This document shows positions 1-8,353 of a stretch of DNA of 64,000 bases, in pieces. The position numbers and the translations under genes are program-made. Within the stretch, counting starts at the first letter, position 1; every line of letters begins with the position of its first letter. A model generated the notes under the pieces. That model was not told the origin of the DNA, searched no databases, and worked only from the letters and a program-made list of their open reading frames with translations. This DNA comes from Novosphingobium sp. EMRT-2. GTDB taxonomy: Bacteria; Pseudomonadota; Alphaproteobacteria; Sphingomonadales; Sphingomonadaceae. The stretch is taken from the NCBI RefSeq assembly GCF_005145025.1, contig NZ_CP039697.1, positions 372,001 to 436,000 on the forward strand, written 5' to 3'.

Positions 1-1235
1 AAATCCAGCAGCTGGTTGAGCTGTCCCATCCCGCCGAACAGCACCAGCCGCCAGCCGCCCGCCTGCTCCACCAGTTCGGCGCAGCGCGCGAAATCGCCGG
101 CCAGGCTGGCGTGGCGCACCGCCTCGTCCAGCAGTCCCCGCCGTTCGAATGCTTCCGAGGCGCGCAAGTGCAGCGCGGGCACCGCCGTCGGCCTGCGCTG
201 GCGCAACTGCGCCTGGAGATAATCGGCGAAGAGATGGTGATACCGATACCAGATCGCGTCAGCATCGAGTGGCGTCAGCAACGATTGCAGCGGCTCCAGC
301 TGCTCCATGATCCGCCAGCTGTCGTCACGCCCACGCAAAGCATCGGTGATCTCCACGCTGAACCGTTCGAGGATTGAGGTTTCCAGCAGAAAATCGACCG
401 CCTCCTCGGTCAGCCCGCGCAGGACCTGATCGGAAAGGAAACTCCACAAATGCCCTCCCCGCGTTGCCAGCCGGCCCAGAGCGGGCGCACCGGAGGCCTG
501 CCCCTGGCCCTGCAAGGTGATCAGGCGGGCAAGCTGCAGCGCCACCGGCCAACCCTCGGTCCGCTCCGCCAGCGCGTCGCGATCGGCTTCGGCCAGACCG
601 ACATCGAGCACCTGCCGCGATTCCGACGGCGTGAAGCGCAGCATGTCGCTAGTGATCTCCACCGCCGCGCCGCTGCCCAGCAGGCGGTGCAGCCCGATAT
701 CGGGGCGGCGGCGCGTGCTCATCAGCAGGCGCGTGCCTTCGGGCAGCAGCGCGATCCACTGCCCAAGGAACCCGTCGAGCGGCTGGGCGGACGCGCGGTG
801 ATAATCGTCAAGAATCAGCGTGACCGGCGCGCCGCTGCCGGCTAGGCGCGCGTTCAATTCGCGCACCGCGCTGTCGATGGTGATCTCGGTCAGGCCCCGG
901 TCGGCCTGCGCCACCAGATCGCCCACGTCGACATCGGCGCTTTCCAGCGCCCGGATCACCCCGATCATGAAGCGGCGCACGTCCGCATCGCCCTCGTCGA
1001 GCGTCAGCCAACCCACGCGCCCGCCGGCGTCGCGCAAGTGATCGCGCCATTGTGACAGCAGCGTGGTCTTGCCGAAGCCGGCCGGCGCGGTCAGGAGAAC
1101 CAGGCGGCTCGCCGCCACCGATCCCAGCGCGGTCATCAGCCGGGCGCGGTGGACCACGCTCGACGGCATGCGCGGCACTTCCAGCTTGAGCTGGAGCATC
1201 CGCTGGGCGTCACTGGCGGTTCCGGTGCTGGGCAT
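1..1235 (-). CDS. MalT/AcoK-type ATP-dependent transcriptional regulator (partial, 3' end outside window)
   Basis: I translated this frame directly; it is open from an ATG at 1233-1235 to the left edge (about 411 codons), so the C-terminus is missing. The ATG follows a GAGGGGGA ribosome site. A Walker A motif (APAGFGKTT, about residues 50-58) comes near the N-terminus and a Walker B (LILDDYH) about 90 residues later. A STAND-type region follows, ending in the helical WRLVLFGG segment at the edge. This layout matches MalT-like signal-transduction ATPases, which normally carry a C-terminal LuxR helix-turn-helix; that part cannot be seen here. Its targets are unknown; the avidin-like gene upstream is on the same strand. 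Confidence 0.8.
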   Translation of the reverse strand, partial: MPSTGTASDAQRMLQLKLEVPRMPSSVVHRARLMTALGSVAASRLVLLTAPAGFGKTTLLSQWRDHLRDAGGRVGWLTLDEGDADVRRFMIGVIRALESADVDVGDLVAQADRGLTEITIDSAVRELNARLAGSGAPVTLILDDYHRASAQPLDGFLGQWIALLPEGTRLLMSTRRRPDIGLHRLLGSGAAVEITSDMLRFTPSESRQVLDVGLAEADRDALAERTEGWPVALQLARLITLQGQGQASGAPALGRLATRGGHLWSFLSDQVLRGLTEEAVDFLLETSILERFSVEITDALRGRDDSWRIMEQLEPLQSLLTPLDADAIWYRYHHLFADYLQAQLRQRRPTAVPALHLRASEAFERRGLLDEAVRHASLAGDFARCAELVEQAGGWRLVLFGGMGQLNQLLD

Positions 1236-1345
1236 TCCCCCTCGACGCTGGCCGGATGGCCCCGCGCCATCCCTGCTTGCCGCCGCATAGTGTGCCGCCC
1301 CGCGCTCCGGCGCAACCTCCCCTTCCCGTGGCGGCGGCAGCGGCG

Positions 1346-2137
1346 TCACGGCCCGTCGCGCCGGACCAGCGACAGTGGCCAAAGCGAGGTCTGGAGGTAG
1401 GCGCCGTCCAACGGCGTGGCATGCCCGGTCAGTGCCTGCAGCAGGAGCGTCCCCGCCTCCCCCTCCAGCCAGCCGCCCATCGCGACCGTCCGGTTCCGCG
1501 CGTCGTCGCAAGCGGTGATCGCCAGCGCGCACCGGTCGCTTTCCTCCGCCTGCCCGTCCAGATCGGCAAAGCCGGTTATGGCGATTTCGCGCCCGTCTTG
1601 CTCCAGAAAACCGTCCACCAGCGCGACGCGCCCACCCGGTTCGGCCAGCACGCGGAGGGCGAGCCGCATGCCGTCCGCGCCGCTCCAGACGCCCGACGCC
1701 GGATGGGGAACGGCCACCCCCGCCGGCGGCAGCCCGGCATAGGGGGTATTCGAAGTCCTGCGATAGGTGAGCTTGTCACAATAGAGGCCGGGGCCGCACA
1801 GACCCGGAAACTCCCCGGATGCCACGAGCAGATGATTGACCGTCACCTGCGCTCCGCCATCCTGGCCATGATACTGACCGGCCATCGCCGACGCCCAGTG
1901 CCAGCTCGGATCGGCAGGATCGTCGCCGACCGACCGCCAGGCGATCGCAAGGGCAAGCGGCTGGCCGTTCCCGCCGGAAGCGGCCCTGCCCTGACGGCCG
2001 GTCACGAGGTAGCGGCCCGTCGATCCGGTGGTCGATTCATAGATGCCCCAGATCGCGCCGCTTCCCGCAGGCTTCTCCTCCACCGCGAGGATCATGCGCG
2101 AGCCGTACTCGTTCTCCCAGACGCCTGCGACCGCCAC
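1346..2137 (-). CDS. Tandem avidin/streptavidin-fold protein
   Basis: A protein of 263 residues with two avidin-like barrels in one chain. Barrel 1 (about 3-127) follows streptavidin closely: GVWENEYGS (streptavidin GTWYNQLGS), GIYES, RYLVTGR, LAIAWRS, AMAGQY and NHLLVASG, ending near YCDKLTY, where the Asp matches the biotin ureido-binding D128. Asn9, Ser13, Tyr33, Ser35 and Trp67 fit biotin contacts; the W108 position is not Trp. Cys114 and Cys120 could pair. Barrel 2 (about 147-260, SGVWSGADGMRL onward, ALAITACDD, MGGWLEG) keeps the strand pattern but has lost most contacts. The start is GTG at 2137; in-frame TGA codons just upstream rule out a longer protein with a signal peptide. Biotin binding is inferred from barrel 1 only. 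Confidence 0.82.
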   Translation of the reverse strand: MAVAGVWENEYGSRMILAVEEKPAGSGAIWGIYESTTGSTGRYLVTGRQGRAASGGNGQPLALAIAWRSVGDDPADPSWHWASAMAGQYHGQDGGAQVTVNHLLVASGEFPGLCGPGLYCDKLTYRRTSNTPYAGLPPAGVAVPHPASGVWSGADGMRLALRVLAEPGGRVALVDGFLEQDGREIAITGFADLDGQAEESDRCALAITACDDARNRTVAMGGWLEGEAGTLLLQALTGHATPLDGAYLQTSLWPLSLVRRDGP

Positions 2138-2246
2138 TCTGCCATCCCGTCATCACCAACCGGGCGAACTATCGCAGGCGCCAGAGGGGAAACCAGCTAC
2201 CCGGACGAGTAGGTCGCCGCTATCGAGCGGTCTGAAAGGATCTCGC

Positions 2247-2900
2247 ATGAAGAATACGATGCACGCCGGCCTTGCCGCAATCGCCGCGCTGGCGCTGCTC
2301 CTGTCGACCGGGGTCGCGCTGGCCGCAGCGCCCGGGCGCGGGAACGACGATACGCAGGCCGCCAACATCCGCGCCCTGTTGCAGAACGATCCGGTGGTAC
2401 CGACCGTCGCGCCGCGCGGCGCGGACGTCACGATCGTGCTGTTCTCCGACTACCAGTGCCCCTACTGCAAGCAGATCCACCCGGTGATCCAGCAATTGCT
2501 CCGCGAAGACCGGAAAGTGAAGGTCGTCTATCGCGACTGGCCGATATTCGGGGCGGGATCGGTCGAAGCCGCCCGCACGGCGATCGCCGCGAACTATCAG
2601 GGCAGGCACGCTGCGTTCAACGATGCCATGATGCAGACGCCGGGGCGGATCACCTCGCAAGGCGTGCGCGCGGCAGCCGATCGGGCCGGGATCGACTGGA
2701 ACAGGTTGCAGGGCGACCTTGCGATACACGCAAAGGATATCGACGCCGCCATCACGCGTACCAATCTCTATGCCACGGTGATGGGCCTCAAGGGTACGCC
2801 GGGCATCCTTGTCGGCCCCTATCTGATCCCCGGCGCGGTCGACATCGCGAACCTTCGGCGCGTGGTGGCCAGAGCGCGCACCAATCCGACGGGCGCGTGA
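2247..2900 (+). CDS. DsbA-like exported thiol:disulfide oxidoreductase (DsbA/Com1 family)
   Basis: A protein of 217 residues with a Sec signal peptide (MKNTMHAGLAAIAALALLLS, cleavage near ALA). A thioredoxin-fold DsbA domain follows with the redox motif CPYC in the DYQCPYCKQ context. The C-terminal GTPGILVG carries the cis-proline typical of DsbA/Com1/DsbG-like proteins. Start ATG 2247 was chosen over an upstream in-frame extension because it begins the signal peptide and follows GAAAGGA. It should act in the periplasm, making or isomerising disulfides. It is transcribed divergently from the avidin-like gene with 109 bp between the starts and ends convergently with an esterase gene. Confidence 0.88.
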   Translation: MKNTMHAGLAAIAALALLLSTGVALAAAPGRGNDDTQAANIRALLQNDPVVPTVAPRGADVTIVLFSDYQCPYCKQIHPVIQQLLREDRKVKVVYRDWPIFGAGSVEAARTAIAANYQGRHAAFNDAMMQTPGRITSQGVRAAADRAGIDWNRLQGDLAIHAKDIDAAITRTNLYATVMGLKGTPGILVGPYLIPGAVDIANLRRVVARARTNPTGA

Positions 2901-2915
2901 CCGGGACGGCCCGGT
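2900..2915. terminator. Small hairpin between convergent genes (possible bidirectional terminator)
   Basis: ACCGGG-ACGG-CCCGGT forms a 6-bp stem with a 4-base loop covering the two convergent stop codons (DsbA-like gene ending 2900, esterase ending 2915). No T-run follows on either strand, so intrinsic termination is only possible, not shown. Confidence 0.3.
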
Positions 2916-3892
2916 TAGCCCCTGTGCCGGCCCAGAAACGCATGGAACAAGGCCGGCCATTGCCCCGCCGGCGCGTTTGCGGGGCCGATGCCGAAGCCAT
3001 GCCCGCCTTCCTCGAACAGGTGCGCTTCCACCGGCCGTCCCACGCCCCGCATGGCATCCAGGAACAGCGTCGTGTTCTGATAGGGAACCGCGGCGTCATC
3101 GAGGGCGTGAACCAGCAATGTCGGCGGCGTATCGGCGCCGATATGCTGCGCAGGCGAGCGGCGGGCGATCAAGGCCGGCTCCGGCACGGGGCCGAGCAGT
3201 GTCTGCGCGGAAAGCGCATGCGTATAAGGCGGCGTCACGGCGATGACGGGATAGATCAGGCCGGCGCAGCTCGGCACCGGGTCTAGCTCGTCCGCGGCAT
3301 CGCGCGCGTCATAGACCGCTTGCCTGCCGCTGGTGATGAGCGAAGCCGCCAGATGTCCGCCGGCGGAAAATCCCACCACGGCAACGGATTGGTCGATGCC
3401 GAAGTGCGCCGCCCGCGACCGGATGAGGCGCATGGCCCGCTGCGCATCCTGCAGCGGCACGTCCCAGCGATCGGCCCAGCCTTCGCCCGGCAAGCGATAG
3501 ACCAGCACGAACACCGTGTAGCCCAGCCCCGTGAACACCCGCGCAACGTCCAGTCCCTCGTTGCGGCTCGACACGAAATTGTATGCACCGCCCGGGATCG
3601 CCAGCAGGGCGCGACCATTGCCTTTCTGCGGACGGAACACCCGCATTTCGGGCCGGATCACTCCGGTGATGAACGTGGGATCAAGCGTGGCGGACTTCGT
3701 CGGCGCCAGCTTCGGCGCGCCGGGTGGTGGTCCTTCCCAAAGCGGCAGTGACGGCGCCGCCAGCCATTCGGCCGATAACTGGCCCGCACCCTGCGGGATC
3801 TTCAGGGCTTCCCTGGCGGCTTGCACCGGCACGTTCGTCAGCAACATTCCACTCCCAAGCAGCACCTGCCTGCGGTTGATCGGCCAGTCCAT
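2915..3892 (-). CDS. Tat-exported alpha/beta hydrolase (acetylxylan-esterase / BD-FAE-like)
   Basis: A protein of 325 residues with a twin-arginine signal (INRRQVLLGSG) at the N-terminus. The hydrolase fold shows an oxyanion segment GGAYNFV, nucleophile elbow GFSAGGH, acid in HALDDAAVPY and His in EEGGHGFG, as in small carbohydrate-ester esterases. The start at 3892 follows GGGAG and begins the Tat signal; a longer in-frame ATG at 4060 would add 56 residues of non-conserved sequence. It is divergent from the GH68 gene across 385 bp that contains a LacI-type operator. It probably removes acyl groups from a sugar in the periplasm; the substrate is inferred from context. Confidence 0.85.
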   Translation of the reverse strand: MDWPINRRQVLLGSGMLLTNVPVQAAREALKIPQGAGQLSAEWLAAPSLPLWEGPPPGAPKLAPTKSATLDPTFITGVIRPEMRVFRPQKGNGRALLAIPGGAYNFVSSRNEGLDVARVFTGLGYTVFVLVYRLPGEGWADRWDVPLQDAQRAMRLIRSRAAHFGIDQSVAVVGFSAGGHLAASLITSGRQAVYDARDAADELDPVPSCAGLIYPVIAVTPPYTHALSAQTLLGPVPEPALIARRSPAQHIGADTPPTLLVHALDDAAVPYQNTTLFLDAMRGVGRPVEAHLFEEGGHGFGIGPANAPAGQWPALFHAFLGRHRG

Positions 3893-4063
3893 CACACTCT
3901 CCCGCAACAGGCAGTCCGGAGGCGCTTCACACACTCCTTGCCTTCCAACCATAGCCCGCGACGGACAGAACCGCCCGGCGCGCCGCCAATCGGCCATGCC
4001 TGCCACTGACGACCGCGTCCGCCAACCTCTCAAGTCCGGTATCATTCCATGAAAATGCACAAT

Positions 4064-4079
4064 TGCGTAATCGATTGCT
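4064..4079. promoter_or_regulatory. LacI-family operator, site 1
   Basis: TGCGTAATCGATTGCT in the 385-bp divergent region between the esterase (start 3892) and the GH68 gene (start 4278). The ATCGAT core with TGCGTA arm matches sites at 10531, 11739 and 11774. The rest of this region holds one hairpin (4170-4188), a second palindrome (4220-4234) and no gene I can support. Confidence 0.6.
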
Positions 4080-4169
4080 CTATCCTAGGATCGGCCATGC
4101 GGTTTGACCAGCACGAATTGCCAATAACAAGGAAAGGGGAAATTTCGGGACTTTCAGGACGGGCATAAA

Positions 4170-4188
4170 CGGAAGCCGCGTGCTTCCG
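4170..4188. other. Perfect 7-bp hairpin in the 5' region of the GH68 gene
   Basis: CGGAAGC-CGCGT-GCTTCCG, a 7-bp stem and 5-base loop about 90 bp before the GH68 start. No T-run follows. It could be a leader-RNA structure or chance in GC-rich DNA. Confidence 0.3.
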
Positions 4189-4219
4189 GCGGCGAAGCAA
4201 GCGCCATTCGTGAATTTTA

Positions 4220-4234
4220 GTGTAACGTTTACGC
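4220..4234. promoter_or_regulatory. Possible second LacI-type operator before the GH68 gene
   Basis: GTGTAACGTTTACGC contains an imperfect palindrome centred on ACGT, 44 bp before the start codon. Its form is typical of LacI-family sites, but the core differs from the ATCGAT sites elsewhere in the locus. Confidence 0.4.
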
Positions 4235-4277
4235 GGGGACCGTTCCTCGCCAGATCAAGCGAGAGGAATGCTCCAGT

Positions 4278-5447
4278 ATGGCGACCTTGGTCACCGCAAA
4301 CGGCAATCGTGGTATGCCCGAAGCCACCCTGTGGACTGCCGCCGACCTCTCCTCGCTCGCACGGACACCCGACAACACCATCCCGGCTTTCACTCTGGAC
4401 GAAACCGCGCGCGCGCCCGGCTTCGACCTGTGGGACATGTGGCCGGTCGAACGGGCTGATGGCTCGCTTCCGCGCTTCGACGGCGCCGCGCTGTGGATGG
4501 TGCTGACCGCGCCGGCGGGGGAGGATCCGGACGCGCGCCATGCCATCGCGCGCATTCATCTTGCCAGCGAGAAGGGCGGTCGCTGGACCCTGCATCAGCC
4601 GGTGTTTCCCGATGGCTTTACGCCGGGCGATCGGGAATGGTCGGGCTCGGCCGTTCTCGACGAGGCAGCCGGGTTGCTCACCGTCTATTTCACCGCCGCC
4701 GGGCGGCGCGGCGTCACCCCGCCCAGTCTGGAACAACGGCTGTTCGCGGCGCAATGCGGGTTCGAAGCGCTGGATGGCACGTTTGCGCTATCCTGCTGGT
4801 CCGGGCTGACGGAAGTCATCATCGCGGACGACCGGCACTACAGGGTCGCAAACCAGACGGAAGGCCGGGCGGGAGAAATCCTGGGCTTTCGCGACCCCGG
4901 ATTCTTTCGCGATCCGCGCGGCGGCGGAGACTTCCTGTTCTTCACCGGATCATGCGCGCGTTCGTCCTCGCGCTGGACCGGCGTCATCGGGGTCGCCACG
5001 GCGCGCGAGGGCGCAACCTCCGGCTGGACCTTGCTGCCGCCGGTGCTCAACGCGGCCGGGCTGAACAACGAGCTGGAACGTCCGCACATGCGCGCGGTGG
5101 ATGGCCTTTACTACCTGTTCTGGTCGACGCAGGGCAAGGTCTTCGCCGAGGACGGCGCGGCCGGGCCGACCGGTCTTTATGGCGCGGTGGCGCCGACCCC
5201 GCTGGGACCGTTCACGCTGCTCAACGGGACGGGGCTGGTTGCGAGCGTACCCGAGCAATGCCCCGCGCAGGAATACAGCTGGTGGGTCATGAACGATCTG
5301 CAGGTGATCGGTTTCGCCGATTATCCGGGCATCGACGACATGGCGTCGATCACAGAGGCCAGCCAGCGCCGAGCCCATTTCGCCGGCTATCCCGCGCCGT
5401 TCTTCCGGGTCGCGCTGGATGGCGCGACATCGCGGGTCATTGCCTGA
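4278..5447 (+). CDS. GH68 family enzyme (levansucrase/invertase-like)
   Basis: A protein of 389 residues with the GH68 signatures in order: LWDMWPV with the nucleophile Asp53, EWSGSA (120-125), GFRDPGFF with the transition-state-stabilising Asp206, NNELERPHM with acid/base Glu267, and EYSWWVMNDLQV, which matches the levansucrase YS-YVM segment. Family members cleave sucrose (or fructans) and transfer fructose to water or to fructan. No signal peptide is visible, unlike most levansucrases but like the Zymomonas enzymes. The start follows GAGAGGA. It lies inside an esterase/LacI/TBDR locus and ends convergently 30 bp from the LacI gene. Whether it acts as invertase or levansucrase cannot be told from sequence. 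Confidence 0.85.
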   Translation: MATLVTANGNRGMPEATLWTAADLSSLARTPDNTIPAFTLDETARAPGFDLWDMWPVERADGSLPRFDGAALWMVLTAPAGEDPDARHAIARIHLASEKGGRWTLHQPVFPDGFTPGDREWSGSAVLDEAAGLLTVYFTAAGRRGVTPPSLEQRLFAAQCGFEALDGTFALSCWSGLTEVIIADDRHYRVANQTEGRAGEILGFRDPGFFRDPRGGGDFLFFTGSCARSSSRWTGVIGVATAREGATSGWTLLPPVLNAAGLNNELERPHMRAVDGLYYLFWSTQGKVFAEDGAAGPTGLYGAVAPTPLGPFTLLNGTGLVASVPEQCPAQEYSWWVMNDLQVIGFADYPGIDDMASITEASQRRAHFAGYPAPFFRVALDGATSRVIA

Positions 5448-5477
5448 GCGACAACGGTCTGGGCGATACTGGCCCGT

Positions 5478-6479
5478 TCAGCTCGATCCGCGCACGATCA
5501 AGCGGGGCTCGATTTGCTGCGATGCGGTTTCTTCTCCGCCGATGCGCCGCAGCAGGGTTTCAGTCAGCAGCTGCGCGCCGTGGCGCAATTGCTGGTCGAT
5601 GGTGCTGAGCGGGGGCGACATATGCTCGCCGATCGGCAAGCCGTCATAGCCGATGACCCGGACGTCGTCCGGCACGCGCCGCCCCAGATCGCGCAACGCG
5701 CGGATGACGCTGATCGCGGTGACGTCGGAACCGGCGACGATTCCGTCCGGCATCTCCGACAGGGTCTCAAGTTTCTGCCTTACATCCGCGTAGGCGGCAT
5801 CGGGCTCGAAGTGCGTCGGAAGTTCCTGCAACGGGGGCAGACCCGCTTCCAGCACGGCCATGCGGGCGCCATCGATGCGTTCACCAAACTCCGAGCCTTC
5901 CACCGGCCCGGCATAGGCGATGCGGCGGCAACCGCGCTCGACGAGGTGCATGGCCGCCAGCCGCCCGCCCAGACGGTTGTCCGATCCGATCGAACAGTGA
6001 TGCTGGCCCGGCGAATGGCCGCCCCACACCACCATCGGGCGATAGCGGCGCGAAACGGTCTCGATGATATGGAACTGGTCCGACTGGCCGACGACGATGA
6101 TCCCGTCGACCCGGCCGCTCGCGATGAAGCGGTCCATCCAGCGGTCGTTGCGTGGCAGCACGCGCGACAGCAGCATGTCGTATCCGTTCTCGGCGAAGGC
6201 ATCGGCGAGAAAGCCGGTCATCGTGTTGAAGAACGGGTCCGACAGGTGCTGCAGCGCTTCGTGCCCCAGCGGCACGAGCACGCCGATCGTCATGGTGCGC
6301 TGCGTGCGCAGGTTGCGGGCGGCGATATTGGGCTGGTAGCCCAGCTTTTCGGCGAGCGCGGAGATGCGCTTGCGCGTTTCGTCGCTGACGCGGCCCGACC
6401 CCGTGAGCGCGCGCGAGGCCGTGGCCGTGGACACGCCGGCCAGTTCGGCGAATTCCTTGAGATTCTTGACGCTGACCAT
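5478..6479 (-). CDS. LacI-family transcriptional repressor
   Basis: A protein of 333 residues. The N-terminal helix-turn-helix and hinge are classic (NLKEFAELAGVSTATASRAL, then LGYQPNIAARNLR), followed by a periplasmic-binding-protein-like sugar sensor domain ending in DDVRVIGYDGLPIGEHMSPPLSTI. ATG 6479 follows AAGGATC; the longer in-frame start at 6542 is less likely because family members begin close to the HTH. It sits among esterase, GH68 and TBDR genes and is the natural candidate to bind the ATCGAT-centred palindromes at 4064, 10531, 11739 and 11774. The inducer is presumably a sugar released from the substrate (inference). Confidence 0.9.
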   Translation of the reverse strand: MVSVKNLKEFAELAGVSTATASRALTGSGRVSDETRKRISALAEKLGYQPNIAARNLRTQRTMTIGVLVPLGHEALQHLSDPFFNTMTGFLADAFAENGYDMLLSRVLPRNDRWMDRFIASGRVDGIIVVGQSDQFHIIETVSRRYRPMVVWGGHSPGQHHCSIGSDNRLGGRLAAMHLVERGCRRIAYAGPVEGSEFGERIDGARMAVLEAGLPPLQELPTHFEPDAAYADVRQKLETLSEMPDGIVAGSDVTAISVIRALRDLGRRVPDDVRVIGYDGLPIGEHMSPPLSTIDQQLRHGAQLLTETLLRRIGGEETASQQIEPRLIVRGSS

Positions 6480-6550
6480 CTGATCCTTCGTGTCCCGGCT
6501 CCAAGCCTTCAGGCAGAAGCCTTCGATGCCCCGGAGCCACACCTACACGG

Positions 6551-6562
6551 GGTTGCGCAACC
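6551..6562. promoter_or_regulatory. Perfect 12-bp palindrome upstream of the LacI gene
   Basis: GGTTGCGCAACC, 72 bp before the LacI start and in the gap after the carboxylesterase gene (stop at 6583). A CG-centred palindrome is compatible with autoregulation by a LacI-type protein. It lacks the ATCGAT core of the other sites. Confidence 0.35.
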
Positions 6563-6582
6563 GGCCAATGGCCTGCTCCGCC

Positions 6583-8286
6583 TCACCGCAGGCTGGCACG
6601 CTCGGCCGCATCGCTTTCCCCATCCATGCGTGGCGATCCGTCCAGACGCAGCGAGGGGAAGCTGCCGGCCGAAACCGCCCGCCATTGCGGCAAGGCATCC
6701 GTATCAGGCGAGCCGGTAGCCGCGAACGCCAGCAGCGCGCCCGACATGCTGGCGGCCAGTTGCCGTGCCTCGTGCCCTCCCCCGGTCATCGACGCGCACG
6801 TCCCGGCATTGCCGAACCAGAAGGGAATATCGAGGCAATGAAACGCCATCGGCCGCCCATCAAGGATCGGCGTCTGCCAGGTGAACCAGAACAGGTAGGC
6901 CGCATCGGCCCCGGACGCGATGCGCCGCCGCGCCTGATCGATCACCGCTTGCCGGATCGGCGCCGTGGCGATCCGCGACCAGAGCGCGAAAGGCGCGGCA
7001 TCGGGCGTCGCCCTTCGGAAGGCCTCCACCACCGGTCCGGCGCGGCCAGGCGCAAACGTCTCGACCCGGGCGCGCAGGCTTTCGGCATCCATGGCGTTCG
7101 CATCGGGATTGTTGATGCCGGTCACGAACTCGTTCAGCGTCGATCCGATGATCAGCGGCACATCGGGCGTGGTCCGGGGGATGGCCGGATCGACCGCGTC
7201 GGCCAGGATCGTCCTGCCATCGACGACCGGCGCGAAGTTCAGCATCTGCGGAAGGCGGCGGACGTCGAGGAAACCATCGAACGACGGGTTGATCCTGGCG
7301 GCCACACGCTCGGCGGCGGCGCGCAACGAGGTATAGGGCATGGCCTGAAGCGCCGCGAGATCGCCCTTGCGCACGCCCAGTTCCTGCAACAGGAGCGCCG
7401 ATAGACGGGCGGCGCGTTCCGGCGTGTTGAACTGCGCGAAAGAGCCGCTGAAAATGGCGGCACGGTGGAACAGGCCGCGCGCCGCCGGCATTCCCATCAG
7501 CGCGCTCACCTTGGCCCCGCCGCCGGACTGGCCGAACACGGTGACGCGCGCGGGATCGCCCCCGAACTCCGCGATGTTGTCCTTCACCCAGCGCAGCGCT
7601 GCCACGATGTCCAGCATCCCGGCGTTGGCCGAATCCCGCAGGTCTTCGCTCCAGGTGGAAAGATCGAGAAAGCCAAGGACATTGAGGCGGTGATTGAGCG
7701 TGACGACCACGGCTTCGCCGGTGCGTGCCAGATTTTCGCCATCGAAAGCGGGAATGTCATGCCCCGAACCGGCCGCAAAACCGCCACCGTGAAGCCATAC
7801 GAGCACCGGCCGGCGCGCGTCGTCGCATCCGGCGGTCCACAGGTTGAGGCGCAGGCAGTCTTCATCCTCCACCGCATCGTTCCAGCGGAAGATGAAGGCT
7901 TCCTCGTCGTTGAACCGTCCGGTTCCCTTGTCCTGCGGCGCGATCGGGCCGTAGTGCAACGTGGAGCGAACGCCCTGCCACGGTTTGACCGGCTGCGGGG
8001 GCTGGAAGCGGTTTGCCCCGCCGGTGGACGCGGCATAGGGCACGCCCTTGAACATCAGGACGCCGCCCTGGCAATAGCCACGGATTCGTCCGCCGGTGGT
8101 ATGCGCCGTAACACGCGCCGGGTCGGTCGTGATCCCGTCGTCGGGAGCCATCCCGTGCATGGCCCTTTCGCCTCTCCCGGCGGCAGAAGCAGCCGCTGGC
8201 GCGGAGCCAAGCACCAGGCCGGCCGCCGCGCCCTTGATCAATCCCCGACGATCGAGTCCCTCGCTGGTGTCATCACGCCGCGCCAT
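6583..8286 (-). CDS. Tat-exported type B carboxylesterase
   Basis: A protein of 567 residues, full length for the carboxylesterase/cholinesterase family. It has a twin-arginine signal (DRRGLIKGAAAG), an early GVPYA segment, EDCLRLNLW, oxyanion HGGGFAAGSG, nucleophile elbow GQSGGGAK, a probable acid region STLNEF and catalytic His in FHCLDIPFWFGN. It should hydrolyse carboxylic esters in the periplasm. The gene starts 67 bp downstream of the TBDR gene on the same strand, with a strong hairpin in the gap, and is followed after 103 bp by the LacI gene, so TBDR, esterase and LacI may be one transcript. Confidence 0.9.
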   Translation of the reverse strand: MARRDDTSEGLDRRGLIKGAAAGLVLGSAPAAASAAGRGERAMHGMAPDDGITTDPARVTAHTTGGRIRGYCQGGVLMFKGVPYAASTGGANRFQPPQPVKPWQGVRSTLHYGPIAPQDKGTGRFNDEEAFIFRWNDAVEDEDCLRLNLWTAGCDDARRPVLVWLHGGGFAAGSGHDIPAFDGENLARTGEAVVVTLNHRLNVLGFLDLSTWSEDLRDSANAGMLDIVAALRWVKDNIAEFGGDPARVTVFGQSGGGAKVSALMGMPAARGLFHRAAIFSGSFAQFNTPERAARLSALLLQELGVRKGDLAALQAMPYTSLRAAAERVAARINPSFDGFLDVRRLPQMLNFAPVVDGRTILADAVDPAIPRTTPDVPLIIGSTLNEFVTGINNPDANAMDAESLRARVETFAPGRAGPVVEAFRRATPDAAPFALWSRIATAPIRQAVIDQARRRIASGADAAYLFWFTWQTPILDGRPMAFHCLDIPFWFGNAGTCASMTGGGHEARQLAASMSGALLAFAATGSPDTDALPQWRAVSAGSFPSLRLDGSPRMDGESDAAERASLR

Positions 8287-8310
8287 GGCTGTGGCTCCCG
8301 CACCGGAACG

Positions 8311-8342
8311 GCGGCACCTTCTCCCGCAGGAGCCGGTGCCGC
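8311..8342 (-). other. Intergenic hairpin between TBDR and carboxylesterase genes
   Basis: Arms GCGGCACC and GGTGCCGC (8 bp) enclose a 2x2 internal loop and an inner CTCC/GGAG stem. It begins 11 bases after the TBDR stop codon on the minus strand and has no T-run, so it looks more like an RNA-stability or attenuation element than a full terminator. Confidence 0.5.
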
Positions 8343-8353
8343 GGCGTCTCCGG

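Noticed and set aside
4080..4754. A 224-codon minus-strand frame covering part of the GH68 promoter
   Set aside because: No family features; it lies antisense to the GH68 catalytic region.
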